This document shows positions 1-9,098 of a stretch of 64,000 nt of DNA, piece after piece. The translations under genes and the position numbers were made by a program. Positions within the stretch are counted from its first letter, which is position 1, and each line of letters starts with the position of its first letter. Source of the DNA: Burkholderia contaminans (lineage in GTDB: Bacteria > Pseudomonadota > Gammaproteobacteria > Burkholderiales > Burkholderiaceae); contig NZ_CP090641.1 of assembly GCF_029633825.1 (NCBI RefSeq), positions 1,612,001 to 1,676,000 of the forward strand. Direction: 5' to 3'. The notes beneath the pieces were generated by a model. It was not told the DNA's origin, did no database searches, and saw only the letters and a program-made list of their open reading frames with translations.

Positions 1-1360
1 GACCGGCGTGAGCTACACGCTCGTGCTGCTCGACGCGTCCATCGTCAACGTCGCGCTCACCGACATCGCCCATACGTTCGGCAGCCGCGTAGCCGGGCTG
101 CAGTGGATCGTGAACGCGTACACGCTCGCGTTCGCGAGCCTGCTGATGACCGGCGGCACACTCGGCGACCGGCTCGGCGATCGCGACGTCTATATCGCCG
201 GGCTCGCGGTATTCGTCGCCGCGTCGGCGCTATGCGGCGTCGCGCCGAGCCTCCCGGCGCTTGCAGTCGCCCGCGCGCTGCAAGGCGTCGGCAGCGCGAT
301 GCTGGTGCCCTGCTCGCTCGCGCTGCTCAATCGCGCCTTCCCCGAGCCGGCCGCACGCGCGTCGGCGATCAGCCTGTGGATGGGCTGCGGCGGCATCGCG
401 ATGGCGTCGGGCCCGCTGATCGGCGGCCTGCTGATCCATCTGTTCGGATGGCGCAGCCTCTTCTTCGTGAACCTGCCGCTCGGGCTGGCCGGCATCCGGC
501 TCGGCCGCTCGGTCGTGCGCGCTGCCGCGGGCGACGCATCGCGGCATGTCGACTGGGGCGGTCAGGCTACGGCCATCGTCGCGATCGCGGCGCTGATCGG
601 CACGCTGATCGAAGGCCCGTCGCTCGGCTGGCGCTCGGCGCCGATCATCGGCGGCGCGGTGACGAGCGTCGTCGCGTGGAGCGCGTTCATCGCGATCGAA
701 GCGCGGCGCCGCGAACCGATGCTGCCGCTCGCGTTCTTCCGCAACCGGCTGTTCGCCGGATCGACGTTCGTGTCGATGGCGTCGGCGTTCGTGTTCTACG
801 GGTTGCTGTTCGTGCTCAGCCTGTTCTATCGGCAGGTCCGCGGCGCGAGCCCGCTCGATACGGGGCTCGCGTTCCTGCCGATGACCGCGATGGTCGCGCT
901 CGGCGGTCTGTGTTCGGGCAGGCTGGTTGCTCGCTTCGGCGCGCGCGGCACGATGTGCGCGGCGTTTGGGCTCTATGCGGGCGGCGCGCTCGGCATGACG
1001 GGCATCGGTGCGACGACACCCGCGTGGCTCGCCGTCGCGCCGATGCTCGCGATCGGCTTCGCATCGGGATTCATCTCGCCGGCCGCGACGTCGCCGGCGC
1101 TCGGGACGGTCGACCGGCGCCGCGCCGGCGTGGCGGCGGCCGCGCTGAACGCGGCGCGGCAAAGTGGATCGGCGCTTGGGGTGGCGATCTTCGGCGCGTG
1201 CATCGCGACGCTGCAGCCGTTTCCGGCGGCGATGCGGGTGGCGCTCGGCATCGCGACAGGATTGTCGGCACTCGCCGCCGCGACGTGGTGGATCACGGCG
1301 CGGCCGTCACGGGCACCCGGCGAACCGGCTGCGCAGCTACAAACCGCCACGCGTCGGTGA
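1..1360 (+). CDS. MFS drug/metabolite exporter, DHA2-like (5' end outside window)
   Basis: Proton-coupled multidrug or metabolite efflux permease of the inner membrane. The reading frame is open from base 2, and the first visible residues (LDASIVNVAL) match the first transmembrane helix of EmrB/QacA-type proteins. The true start therefore lies a few codons upstream of the window, and the GTG at 8 is probably internal. Motif A (GGTLGDRLGDR) follows helix 2, and motif C-like GGIAMASGPLIGG lies in helix 5. Many further hydrophobic segments reach the C-terminus, giving about 450 visible residues. Substrate cannot be inferred. It converges on the HlyIII gene. Confidence 0.85.
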   Translation, partial: TGVSYTLVLLDASIVNVALTDIAHTFGSRVAGLQWIVNAYTLAFASLLMTGGTLGDRLGDRDVYIAGLAVFVAASALCGVAPSLPALAVARALQGVGSAMLVPCSLALLNRAFPEPAARASAISLWMGCGGIAMASGPLIGGLLIHLFGWRSLFFVNLPLGLAGIRLGRSVVRAAAGDASRHVDWGGQATAIVAIAALIGTLIEGPSLGWRSAPIIGGAVTSVVAWSAFIAIEARRREPMLPLAFFRNRLFAGSTFVSMASAFVFYGLLFVLSLFYRQVRGASPLDTGLAFLPMTAMVALGGLCSGRLVARFGARGTMCAAFGLYAGGALGMTGIGATTPAWLAVAPMLAIGFASGFISPAATSPALGTVDRRRAGVAAAALNAARQSGSALGVAIFGACIATLQPFPAAMRVALGIATGLSALAAATWWITARPSRAPGEPAAQLQTATRR

Positions 1361-1427
1361 CGCATGCTCCAGCAGGTGCGCGCGCGGCGGCACGGCGCGC
1401 CGCCATTGCGTCAACGCCGCCCGTCGC

Positions 1428-2048
1428 TCACGCGACATACATCGCGACACTGACGAACTGGCACAGGCTCCCGGCCAGCACGAACAGATGCCAGATGCCG
1501 TGCCCATGGCGGATGCGTTCGTCGTTGATGAAGAAGTAGATCCCCGCGCTGTAGATCAACCCGCCGGCCACGAGCCAAGCGGTACCGACCGGCGGCAGCG
1601 CATGGATCAACGGGCGCACCGCGACCAGCGCGAGCCAGCCCATCGCCACGTACAGGATCATCGACAACAGGCGCGTGCGCCGCCCGAGCGTCAACTCCTG
1701 CACGATCCCGAACACGGCGAGCCCCCAGCTCACGCCGAACAGCGACCAGCCCCACGGGCCGCGCAGCGTGACCAGCGTGAACGGCGTGTAGCTGCCGGCA
1801 ATCAGCAGGTAGATCGCCGAGTGGTCGCACTTCTGCAGGATCGCCTTCAGGCGCGGATTGCGCACGCTGTGGTACAGCGTCGAGATGGCATAGAGCAGGA
1901 TCAGCATCGCGCCATACACGCTGAAGCTCACCACTTTGTAGGGATCGCCTTCGAGCGCGCCCATCGTGACGAGCGCCACGAGACCGACCACCGACAGCAC
2001 CGCGCCGACGAGATGGGAAATGCTGTTGAAACGCTCACCGACATGCAC
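1428..2048 (-). CDS. Hemolysin III (HlyIII/PAQR-like) membrane protein
   Basis: Seven-helix integral membrane protein of the HlyIII/YqfA family, whose bacterial function is uncertain (proposed roles in membrane homeostasis or hemolysis). Family hallmarks are SISHLVGAVL in helix 1, STLYHS, KCDHSAIYLLIAGSYTPF and the C-terminal GHGIWHLFVLAG, which supply the conserved His/Asp metal-binding positions. The frame stays open to 2294, but that extension overlaps ybdD and is rich in Arg. The GTG at 2048 follows GCAGGAGA and gives 206 residues, the usual family length, so I chose it. Not obviously co-transcribed with ybdD, which lies 180 bp upstream on the same strand. Confidence 0.87.
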   Translation of the reverse strand: MHVGERFNSISHLVGAVLSVVGLVALVTMGALEGDPYKVVSFSVYGAMLILLYAISTLYHSVRNPRLKAILQKCDHSAIYLLIAGSYTPFTLVTLRGPWGWSLFGVSWGLAVFGIVQELTLGRRTRLLSMILYVAMGWLALVAVRPLIHALPPVGTAWLVAGGLIYSAGIYFFINDERIRHGHGIWHLFVLAGSLCQFVSVAMYVA

Positions 2049-2229
2049 GACGTGTTCTCCTGCGGGTCCATCGGGAAAAGAGGGAACCCTATGATACCGG
2101 CCGGCGGAATGTGCCGTGCTGCGCTCAGGCAAACGGCGACGCGCGCCGCCGGCCCGCCAAAGAAAAAAGCGCCGCGACATGCATCGCGGCGCCTCCCTTT
2201 CGATTACCGAACGGCCTGGGCAGCCCGGT

Positions 2230-2436
2230 TCAACAGCACTTCCCCGCTCCCGACCCGTACCGCGCATTCTGACGCTCGCGGAAGAATTCCTCATACGTCA
2301 TCGGCTCGCGGTCCGGATGGGTCGCGCGCATGTGCGCGACGTAGGTGTCGTAGTCGGGCAGGCCGACCATCAGCCGCAACGCCTGCCCGAGGTAACGCCC
2401 CGCGCTGCGCAGGTCGCTGCCAAGATCGCTGAACAT
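2230..2436 (-). CDS. ybdD: YbdD/YjiX family small protein (DUF466)
   Basis: A 68-residue protein of the YbdD/YjiX family (DUF466), which almost always follows cstA or btsT. Typical features are the [21 protein letters not shown] segment and [16 protein letters not shown] near the end, with a terminal GKCC. It starts 12 bp after the cstA stop on the same strand, so the two are co-transcribed. The family is reported to be needed for full activity of its partner pyruvate transporter; the sequence itself shows no catalytic motif. Confidence 0.92.
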   Translation of the reverse strand: MFSDLGSDLRSAGRYLGQALRLMVGLPDYDTYVAHMRATHPDREPMTYEEFFRERQNARYGSGAGKCC

Positions 2437-2448
2437 CGCGGCCTCCCC

Positions 2449-4527
2449 TTAACGTCCGCTGCCGAGCGCCTGCGCGGCCGGCATCGCTTCGTACGGCGTC
2501 TCGCGCACCGTCGGCTTCGACTCGCGGCGCGCGCGCAGCACGGCGATCACGCCGTACACCGCGATCGCCACGACGACGAAGATGAACAGCCCGGCCAGCG
2601 CCGCATCGATGTAGTCGTTGAAGATGATCCGCTTCATCTGCGCGATCGACTTCGCCGGCGCGAGCACCTTGCCTTCGTCCACCGCGGCCTGCAGCTTCGC
2701 GGCGTGCGCGAGGAAGCTGACCTTCGGGTTCGCGTCGAAAATCTTCTGCCAGCCGGCCGTCAGCGTGCAGATCAGGAGCCACGCGGTCGGCACGATCGTC
2801 ACCCATGCGTAGCGCTCGCGCTTCATCTTGAACAGCACGACGGTGCCGAGCACCAGCGCGATCGCGGCGAGCATCTGGTTCGAGATGCCGAACAGCGGCC
2901 ACAGCGTGTTGATGCCGCCGAGCGGATCGACCACGCCCTGATACAGGAAGTAGCCCCACGCGGCCACGCACAGCGCGGTGGCGACCAGGTTCGCGGGCAG
3001 CGACTCGGTGCGCTTGAGCGCCGGGTGGAACGTGCCGAGCAGGTCCTGCAGCATGAAGCGGCCCGCGCGCGTGCCGGCGTCGACGGCCGTCAGGATGAAC
3101 AGCGCCTCGAACAGGATCGCGAAGTGATACCAGAACGCCATCATCGCTTCGCCGCCGATCACCTGGTGCAGGATGTGCGCCATGCCGACGGCCAGCGTCG
3201 GCGCGCCGCCCGCACGCGCGATGATCGTCGTTTCGCCGACGGCCTTCGCGGTCTGCGTCAGCATGTCGGGCGTCAGCACGAAGCCCCATTGCGTGACGGT
3301 GTTGGCCACCGCTTCCGGCGTCGAGCCGAGCACGGCAGCCGGTGCGTTCATCGCGAAGTAGATGCCCGGTTCGATCACGCACGCGGCAACCAGCGCCATG
3401 ATCGCGACGAACGATTCCATCAGCATCGCGCCGTAGCCGATGAAGCGCGCGTTGGTTTCGTTGTCGATCAGCTTCGGCGTCGTGCCGGACGAGATCAGCG
3501 CGTGGAAGCCAGACACCGCACCGCACGCGATCGTGATGAACAGGAACGGGAACAGGTTGCCCGACCACACGGGGCCCGTGCCGTCGACGAACTTCGTCAG
3601 CGCGGGCATCTTCAGTTCCGGCGCGACGACCAGGATGCCGATCGCGAGGCCGAGGATCGTGCCGATCTTCAGGAAGGTCGACAGGTAGTCGCGCGGTGCG
3701 AGCAGCAGCCACACCGGCAGCACCGAGGCGACGAAGCCGTAGCCGATCAGGATCCACGTGAGCTGCGTGCCCGTGAACGTGAACCACGCGGCGAGCGTCG
3801 GCGAATCGTGCACGTGCTGGCCGAACGCGATCGATGCCATCAGCAGCACGAAGCCGATGATCGACACTTCGCCGATGCGGCCCGGACGGATGTAGCGCGT
3901 GTAGACGCCCATGAACAGCGCGATCGGAATCGTCGCGGCGACGGTGAACGTGCCCCACGGCGAATTCGTCAGCGCCTTCACGACGATCAGCGCGAGCACC
4001 GCGAGGATGATCACCATGATCAGGAACGCGCCGAACAGCGCGATCACGCCGGGCACCGTGCCGAGCTCCATCTTGACGAGATCGCCGAGCGAGCGGCCGT
4101 CGCGGCGCGTCGAGATGAACAGCACGATGAAGTCCTGCACCGCGCCGGCGAACACGACGCCGGCCAGGATCCACAGCATGCCGGGCGTGTAGCCCATCTG
4201 CGCGGCGAGCACGGGGCCGACCAGCGGCCCGGCGCCGGCGATCGCGGCGAAGTGATGGCCGAACAGCACGTACTTGTTGGTCGGCACGTAGTCGAGGCCG
4301 TCGTTGTACTTGACGGCCGGCGTCATCCGCAGCCCGTCGAGCTGCATGACCTTGCTGGCGATGAAACGGCTGTAGAAGCGATACGCGATCAGATACACGC
4401 AGACTGCGGCGATCACGATCCAGAGGGCACTGACGCGCTCGCCGTGTGCGAGTGCGATCGTGCCGAACGCGAACGCGCCGAGCAGCGCGACCGCGATCCA
4501 TAGCAGGGTACTGGAAGCCCGATTCAT
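2449..4527 (-). CDS. cstA: Carbon starvation protein CstA (pyruvate/peptide transporter)
   Basis: Large polytopic inner-membrane transporter of 692 residues, the standard length for CstA/BtsT. Characterised relatives import pyruvate with protons and are induced when carbon is limiting; a role in peptide uptake has also been described. Recognisable CstA segments are FGHHFAAIAGAGPLVGPVLA near residue 90, and SGFHALISSGTTPKLI mid-protein. It is followed at 12 bp by ybdD. The 415-bp upstream gap contains three TACGTA boxes (4677-4706) that may bind its activator. Confidence 0.95.
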   Translation of the reverse strand: MNRASSTLLWIAVALLGAFAFGTIALAHGERVSALWIVIAAVCVYLIAYRFYSRFIASKVMQLDGLRMTPAVKYNDGLDYVPTNKYVLFGHHFAAIAGAGPLVGPVLAAQMGYTPGMLWILAGVVFAGAVQDFIVLFISTRRDGRSLGDLVKMELGTVPGVIALFGAFLIMVIILAVLALIVVKALTNSPWGTFTVAATIPIALFMGVYTRYIRPGRIGEVSIIGFVLLMASIAFGQHVHDSPTLAAWFTFTGTQLTWILIGYGFVASVLPVWLLLAPRDYLSTFLKIGTILGLAIGILVVAPELKMPALTKFVDGTGPVWSGNLFPFLFITIACGAVSGFHALISSGTTPKLIDNETNARFIGYGAMLMESFVAIMALVAACVIEPGIYFAMNAPAAVLGSTPEAVANTVTQWGFVLTPDMLTQTAKAVGETTIIARAGGAPTLAVGMAHILHQVIGGEAMMAFWYHFAILFEALFILTAVDAGTRAGRFMLQDLLGTFHPALKRTESLPANLVATALCVAAWGYFLYQGVVDPLGGINTLWPLFGISNQMLAAIALVLGTVVLFKMKRERYAWVTIVPTAWLLICTLTAGWQKIFDANPKVSFLAHAAKLQAAVDEGKVLAPAKSIAQMKRIIFNDYIDAALAGLFIFVVVAIAVYGVIAVLRARRESKPTVRETPYEAMPAAQALGSGR

Positions 4528-4942
4528 GGCGTCTCCTGGTCTCCAATGTGTTTTTGAGTGGATGCGACGAGGGGCCGAACCCGCGTGACGTCGATGCGTC
4601 GTGCCGCAGCCTCGCAGAGGCCACGGCGATGGGCCGTAGTATTCCGCGCGACGGGGGCGGCTTACAAGCGGATAACTACGTATGCGGGGCTACGTAGAAT
4701 TACGTAGATGTGGGGAGGTGCGGCGCGACGACAACGTCGGTTTGCGGAAATTTGTACCCAGCCCCCACTGCCGAAGCGGGAGCTGGATCGATTCAAGGTA
4801 ACCCAAGACGTGGTGCGCCACCGCGAGGAAAAGCGAACCGTCCCATCAATGTGGATAGCGACATCGAACGCTGCATCCGGCGAGAACATCGACTCGACCA
4901 CGCATCCGTAGAACCGATGCGCTCGTTCGCCCAGCATCGATG
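4528..4942. other. Intergenic region: cstA promoter region and dctA 3' end
   Basis: No protein-coding sequence is convincing here. The short open frames use low-quality codons and match nothing known. The only clear structure is the cluster of three TACGTA palindromes. Because both flanking genes read leftward, this interval must hold the dctA terminator region and the cstA promoter. I saw no strong Rho-independent terminator. Confidence 0.6.
4677..4706. promoter_or_regulatory. Three TACGTA boxes upstream of cstA
   Basis: The 6-bp palindrome TACGTA occurs at 4677-4682, 4691-4696 and 4701-4706, about 150-180 bp upstream of the cstA start. The second and third are both followed by GA. Short TAC/GTA half-sites are typical of NarL/FixJ-family response regulators, and cstA/btsT genes are often controlled by carbon-sensing two-component systems. 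That link is inference. Confidence 0.45.
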
Positions 4943-6349
4943 CTACAGACCGCCGCGCTTGAGCCGGATCCCGTGCGGATGCGGATTCGCGTCGCCGGAA
5001 TCTTCGGGCAGCAGGTTGCCATCGTCGAGCTTCGCATCGGCACGCGCTGTTGCCGGATAACGTTCCGGGTAAAGGTGGCGCTGGGCGACCGTCTCGTCGA
5101 ACGTACCAGACCATTTCGCAACGACGACCGTGGCCAGGCTGTTGCCGATCGTATTGCACGTGGCGATCGCCATCGACATGAAGCGGTAGACGCCAAAGAT
5201 CAGCGCGAGCCCCTCCACCGGCAGCAGCCCCGTCGATGTCACCGTCGCCGCGAACACCACGAACGATCCGCCCGATACCGTCGCGGCGCCTTTCGACGTC
5301 AACAGCATCAGCAGCAGGATCCCCATCTGATGCTCGAACGTGAGCGGCACGTTGTACGCGTGCGCGATGAACATCACGCCCATCGCCATGAAGATCGACG
5401 TCCCGTCGAGATTGAACGCATAGCCGGTCGGCAGCACGAGACCGACCGTCTGCTTCGCGCAGCCAAGTCGCTCGAGCTTGATCAGCAGGCGTGGCAACGC
5501 GCTTTCCGACGACGCGGTGCCGAGCACGATCAGGATCTCGTCCTTGATGTAGCGCATGAAGCGCCACATGCTGAAGCCGGCCAGCTTCGCGACGATGCCC
5601 ATCACGACGACGATGAACAGCACCACGACCGCGTAGAAGCTGAGCACGAGTTGCGCGAGCGCGACCAGCACGGCTGTCCCGTTGCTGCCGACCGCGAACG
5701 CGATCGCGCCGAAGGTGCCGAGCGGGGCAAGCCTCATCACCAGGTTGATGAACGAGAACAGGACCTCCGAAATCTGGTCGAGCCCGTCGTTGATTCGCGT
5801 GCGGCGCCCTTCGGGAATCGCGAGAATCCCGATGCCGACCATCACCGCGAGCACGACCACCTGCAGCAGCTCGCCCTTCGCGAACGCGCCGATGAAGTTG
5901 TCCGGCACGAGATGCATCACGAATTCGGTGAACCCTTGCGGCGCCGCCTTTGCCGCGGCGACCGGTACCTTGCCGACCGCCACGGACGTCATACCCTGCC
6001 CGGTCTGCAGCAGGTTGCCGGCGAACAGGCCGAACGCCAGCGCGATCGTCGACACGACTTCGAAGTAGACGATCGCACGCCAGCCGACCCGCCCCGCGCT
6101 CTTCACGTCGCCGGCGGAAGCAATGCCATGCACGATCGTCAGGAACACGAGCGGCGCGACGCCGGCCTTGATCAGCGCGAGAAACACGTCGCCGAGAATC
6201 TTCATCTGCGTGCCGAATTTCGGAAACAGCAGCCCGGCGACGATGCCGAGCACCAGCGACGCGAGCACCTGCATGCCGAGCTTGCGATACCACGGGCGCT
6301 TCGGCGCCGGGGCGACCGGTTCGTCGCGCGAGGTCTGTGCGTGATTCAT
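4943..6349 (-). CDS. dctA: Dicarboxylate/amino acid:cation symporter, DctA/GltP family
   Basis: Sodium- or proton-coupled symporter for C4-dicarboxylates such as fumarate, succinate and malate. The 468 residues carry both family signatures: PTGYAFNLDGTSIF (the canonical form has PTGYSFNLDG) and the hairpin-tip segment SKGAATVSGGSFVV. The ATG at 6349 is chosen because GGAGGAGA sits 6 bases upstream; the longer frame to 6550 runs into the lyase gene. It begins 26 bp after the lyase stop and so forms a two-gene operon with it. A lyase that releases fumarate next to a fumarate carrier is consistent with uptake or export of substrate and product. Confidence 0.9.
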   Translation of the reverse strand: MNHAQTSRDEPVAPAPKRPWYRKLGMQVLASLVLGIVAGLLFPKFGTQMKILGDVFLALIKAGVAPLVFLTIVHGIASAGDVKSAGRVGWRAIVYFEVVSTIALAFGLFAGNLLQTGQGMTSVAVGKVPVAAAKAAPQGFTEFVMHLVPDNFIGAFAKGELLQVVVLAVMVGIGILAIPEGRRTRINDGLDQISEVLFSFINLVMRLAPLGTFGAIAFAVGSNGTAVLVALAQLVLSFYAVVVLFIVVVMGIVAKLAGFSMWRFMRYIKDEILIVLGTASSESALPRLLIKLERLGCAKQTVGLVLPTGYAFNLDGTSIFMAMGVMFIAHAYNVPLTFEHQMGILLLMLLTSKGAATVSGGSFVVFAATVTSTGLLPVEGLALIFGVYRFMSMAIATCNTIGNSLATVVVAKWSGTFDETVAQRHLYPERYPATARADAKLDDGNLLPEDSGDANPHPHGIRLKRGGL

Positions 6350-6375
6350 GATGGTGTCTCCTCCACGTCGTCCGC

Positions 6376-7746
6376 TCAGATTTCGCGGGACAGTGCGATC
6401 GCCCGATCGACCATCTGCGGCGCGAGGCCCAGGTAGTTGACCGGATCCGTCATGCGTTCGATCGCGTCGCGATCGAAGTGCCGCGTCACCTCGGGCAGTG
6501 CGGCCAGCGCTTCGGCGAGCGTGCCGCCCTTCTCGTTGACCGTGCGGCACGCGTCATACACGATGTCGTGCGCCTGCTGGCGCCCGGTAAACGGCGCCAT
6601 CTGCATCATCGCGGCTTCGGCGACGATCAGCCCCTTGCTGATGCCGAGGTTCTGCTTCATCCGCGCCGCATCGACGATCAGCCCGCCGAGCGCGAACTTC
6701 GCCTGATGCAGCGCGCCGGATGTCAGGATGAAGCTCTCGGGAATCGCGATCCATTCCGCATGCCACGGACCTGTCGCACGCTCGAAATCCTGGATCATCG
6801 CGTCGACCATCAGGCCCGCGTGCTGCCGCACAGCTTTCGCCGCCGCCAGCATCAGCTCGCTCGAGATCGGATTGCGCTTTTGCGGCATCGTGCTGCTTGC
6901 GCCGCGCCCCTTGACGAACGGTTCGTACACTTCCGCGAACTCGTTCGACGCCATGATCATGATGTCGAGCGCGATCTTGCCGAGCGAGCCCGTGACCAGC
7001 GCAAGCAGGTTCACTGCCTCGGCGAAGCCATCGCGCGCGACGTGCCACGTCGTCGCGGGCACACCGAGCTTCAGTTCTTCCGCAAGCGCCTTCTGGACGT
7101 CGAAACCCTTGTCGCCGAGCGACGCCAGCGTGCCGGCCGCGCCCGCGAACTCGACGACCGCGACGCGTGCGCGCAGCTCCGCGAGCCGCTGCTGATGCCG
7201 GTCGAACATCGCGAGCCAGATTGCGGCCTTGTAGCCGAACGTGACCGGCAGCGCATGCTGGAGATGGGTGCGGCCTGCCATTGCGGTGTCGCGGTGCGTG
7301 CGCGCGAGGTCGGCGAGAATGCCGCGCAATTCGCGGATATCGGCGTCGATCGAGTCCAGCGCATCGCGTACTTGCAGGGCCACCGCGGTGTCCATGATGT
7401 CCTGCGTCGTGGCACCCCAATGCACGTAGCGGCCCGCGTCGCCGCACATCGCGACGAGCTGGTGCACGAGCGGCAGGATCGGATAGCCGACGATGTCCGT
7501 CTCCTCGCGCATGTGATCGAAATCGATGCGCTCGATGCTCGCTTCCCGTGCAATCACGTCGGCCGCTTCGGCAGGAATCACGCCGACGCGCGCCTCGGCC
7601 TTCGCGAGCGCGACTTCGACGTCGATGTAGCGCTGCACGAGTGAATGATCGGAAAACAGCGCACGCATCTTCGCGGTGCCGAAGGCATCTCGAAACAGAA
7701 TCGAATCGACGACGGTGCTGGAGACAGGGAGGGTGCGGCTTGCCAT
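6376..7746 (-). CDS. Fumarase/aspartase superfamily lyase, PcaB/adenylosuccinate-lyase-like
   Basis: A 456-residue lyase of the class II fumarase/aspartase superfamily, nearest in feel to 3-carboxy-cis,cis-muconate cycloisomerase and adenylosuccinate lyase. The superfamily signature is SSTMPQKRNP at roughly residue 285, including the flexible loop serine. YVHWGATTQDIMDTA and GRTHLQHALPVTFG are the other two conserved regions carrying the general acid/base residues. No pca or pur genes are nearby. Instead it is co-transcribed with a dicarboxylate symporter and controlled by a divergent GntR protein, so the substrate is probably a specific imported compound cleaved to fumarate or a related acid. 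The start at 7746 has AGAGGT upstream. Confidence 0.82.
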   Translation of the reverse strand: MASRTLPVSSTVVDSILFRDAFGTAKMRALFSDHSLVQRYIDVEVALAKAEARVGVIPAEAADVIAREASIERIDFDHMREETDIVGYPILPLVHQLVAMCGDAGRYVHWGATTQDIMDTAVALQVRDALDSIDADIRELRGILADLARTHRDTAMAGRTHLQHALPVTFGYKAAIWLAMFDRHQQRLAELRARVAVVEFAGAAGTLASLGDKGFDVQKALAEELKLGVPATTWHVARDGFAEAVNLLALVTGSLGKIALDIMIMASNEFAEVYEPFVKGRGASSTMPQKRNPISSELMLAAAKAVRQHAGLMVDAMIQDFERATGPWHAEWIAIPESFILTSGALHQAKFALGGLIVDAARMKQNLGISKGLIVAEAAMMQMAPFTGRQQAHDIVYDACRTVNEKGGTLAEALAALPEVTRHFDRDAIERMTDPVNYLGLAPQMVDRAIALSREI

Positions 7747-7806
7747 GGTGACCTCTGAAAAGGAAAACGGGAAAAGGCATCGGACCTTCGAAGCCGGATA
7801 CCTTCA

Positions 7807-7846
7807 ATATGTCCGGACATATCGAAGGCTATTATGTCCGGACATA
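7807..7846. promoter_or_regulatory. Twin palindromic operators between the lyase and GntR genes
   Basis: Two near-identical palindromes flank the divergent start region: ATATGTCCGGACATAT at 7807-7822 (16 bp, perfect) and TATGTCCGGACATA at 7833-7846 (14 bp, perfect). Their centres are 25 bp apart. Both contain TGTCCGGACA. Their position between a GntR regulator and its divergent operon makes them the likely binding sites for that regulator, controlling the lyase-dctA operon and the regulator itself. Confidence 0.85.
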
Positions 7847-7901
7847 TCGCTCAAGCGACGTTTACCCTTAAACTGTCAGCGACGACTGACATGCAGAGAA
7901 A

Positions 7902-8633
7902 ATGAACCGACCCCATTTCGCCGAGATCGCGCGCGACCTGACTGAAGGCATCGCGTCGGGCCGCTTTCCCGTCGGCTCGTACTTGCCGACCGAGCTCGAA
8001 TTGCGCGATCTGTACAAGACGAGCCGGCACACGATTCGCGCGGCGCTGCACGAGCTGCAGCAACTCGGCTTCGTGTCGCGCCGCAAGAACGCGGGGACGC
8101 GTGTCGAATCGGTGCAACCGAAAAACGACTTCCGGCCGTCTCTTGCTTCGATCGAGGATCTCGTCCAGTTCGGTTCCGAGAATCTGCGCGTGGTGCAGAC
8201 GGTCGAGGAGCTTGTCGCTGACGGCAAGCTCGCGAAGGTCCTGAAGAGCGACGAAGGTGCGCGCTGGCTGCGCATTTCGAGCCTGCGTGTCGAACGCGAT
8301 ACCTCGCGTCCGCCGATTGGCTGGACGGACGTTTATATTGATCCGAGCTATGCGGAAATCGTGGAGACGATCCGCAACGAGCCTGACACGCTGATCAGTT
8401 CATTGATCGAGGCCCGTTACGGACGATGCGTTGCCGAAATCGAGCAAAACGTACAAGCGGTGAACGTCTCGCCGGAGATGGCTGCGAGACTGCAGATCCC
8501 GGCGGGAACGGCCGCGCTTGAAATCGTGCGGCGCTATATCGATTCGATGGGCGTTGCGTTCGAAATCTCGATCAGCATTCACCCGGCCGAACGATTTTCC
8601 GTTTCCATGAGGCTGAAACGGTCCGAGAGTTGA
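7902..8633 (+). CDS. GntR family transcriptional regulator with UTRA domain
   Basis: A 243-residue regulator of the HutC subfamily. The N-terminal winged helix-turn-helix (residues about 8-75) includes GSYLPTELELRDLYKTSRHT and VSRRKNAGTRV. The C-terminal UTRA ligand-binding domain follows, with segments such as RPPIGWTDVYIDPSYAE. It is transcribed away from the lyase-dctA operon, with two palindromes between. It most likely represses that operon until the substrate or a derivative binds the UTRA pocket. The ligand is unknown. Confidence 0.9.
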   Translation: MNRPHFAEIARDLTEGIASGRFPVGSYLPTELELRDLYKTSRHTIRAALHELQQLGFVSRRKNAGTRVESVQPKNDFRPSLASIEDLVQFGSENLRVVQTVEELVADGKLAKVLKSDEGARWLRISSLRVERDTSRPPIGWTDVYIDPSYAEIVETIRNEPDTLISSLIEARYGRCVAEIEQNVQAVNVSPEMAARLQIPAGTAALEIVRRYIDSMGVAFEISISIHPAERFSVSMRLKRSES

Positions 8634-9098
8634 ACCGGCAGACGGGTGAAAGCGCCGTCAACATTGGCGCACCGAAGCAAAAAGTGGATTTGCTCGGTAT
8701 CTGCTCTGCGCGTGACGCCCCCGCCGCCTTCAATGCACTGGTTACGGTGCAGTAGCACTACTCAATCACCTGATGCGTTGCGCTGAAGCAGGTGCCCGTT
8801 AAGCCGTCGGTTTCTGCCATTTGCAGGAAGCTCTCGGACGACTCTAGTTGACCGAACTGAGTCAGACGATCTGATGCTGTCTGTTTGGTCCAGTCCAGAC
8901 TTATACACGTACGACGCGGCGGTGCTCCAGCGGTAGACTCGGCAGAGGAGTTGACGATCAAAGGTGCCAGATATAGTGCGTGCGAGTCTTCGGTGAGATC
9001 ACACGCCGTCAATTCCTTCTGATCTACATGCTCCCCGATCAAAAGCCGAGCATCGAGAAGCTATCGCCGCGCCTACTGCGGCAGCGACCTAGTTCATG
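8634..9098. other. Intergenic region, no convincing gene
   Basis: The interval has lower GC than its neighbours and one leftward frame of 94 codons (8758-9042). That frame lacks a recognisable domain, a clear ribosome site and coding-like third-position bias. I treat it as noncoding, perhaps decayed sequence, downstream of both the GntR and porin genes. Confidence 0.5.

Noticed and set aside
2116..4503. A 795-codon open frame on the plus strand
   Set aside because: It is antisense to cstA and ybdD, extremely Arg/His/Asp-rich, and typical of shadow frames in high-GC genes.
8758..9042. Leftward 94-codon open frame between the GntR and porin genes
   Set aside because: No domain, no ribosome site and no coding-like third-position bias.
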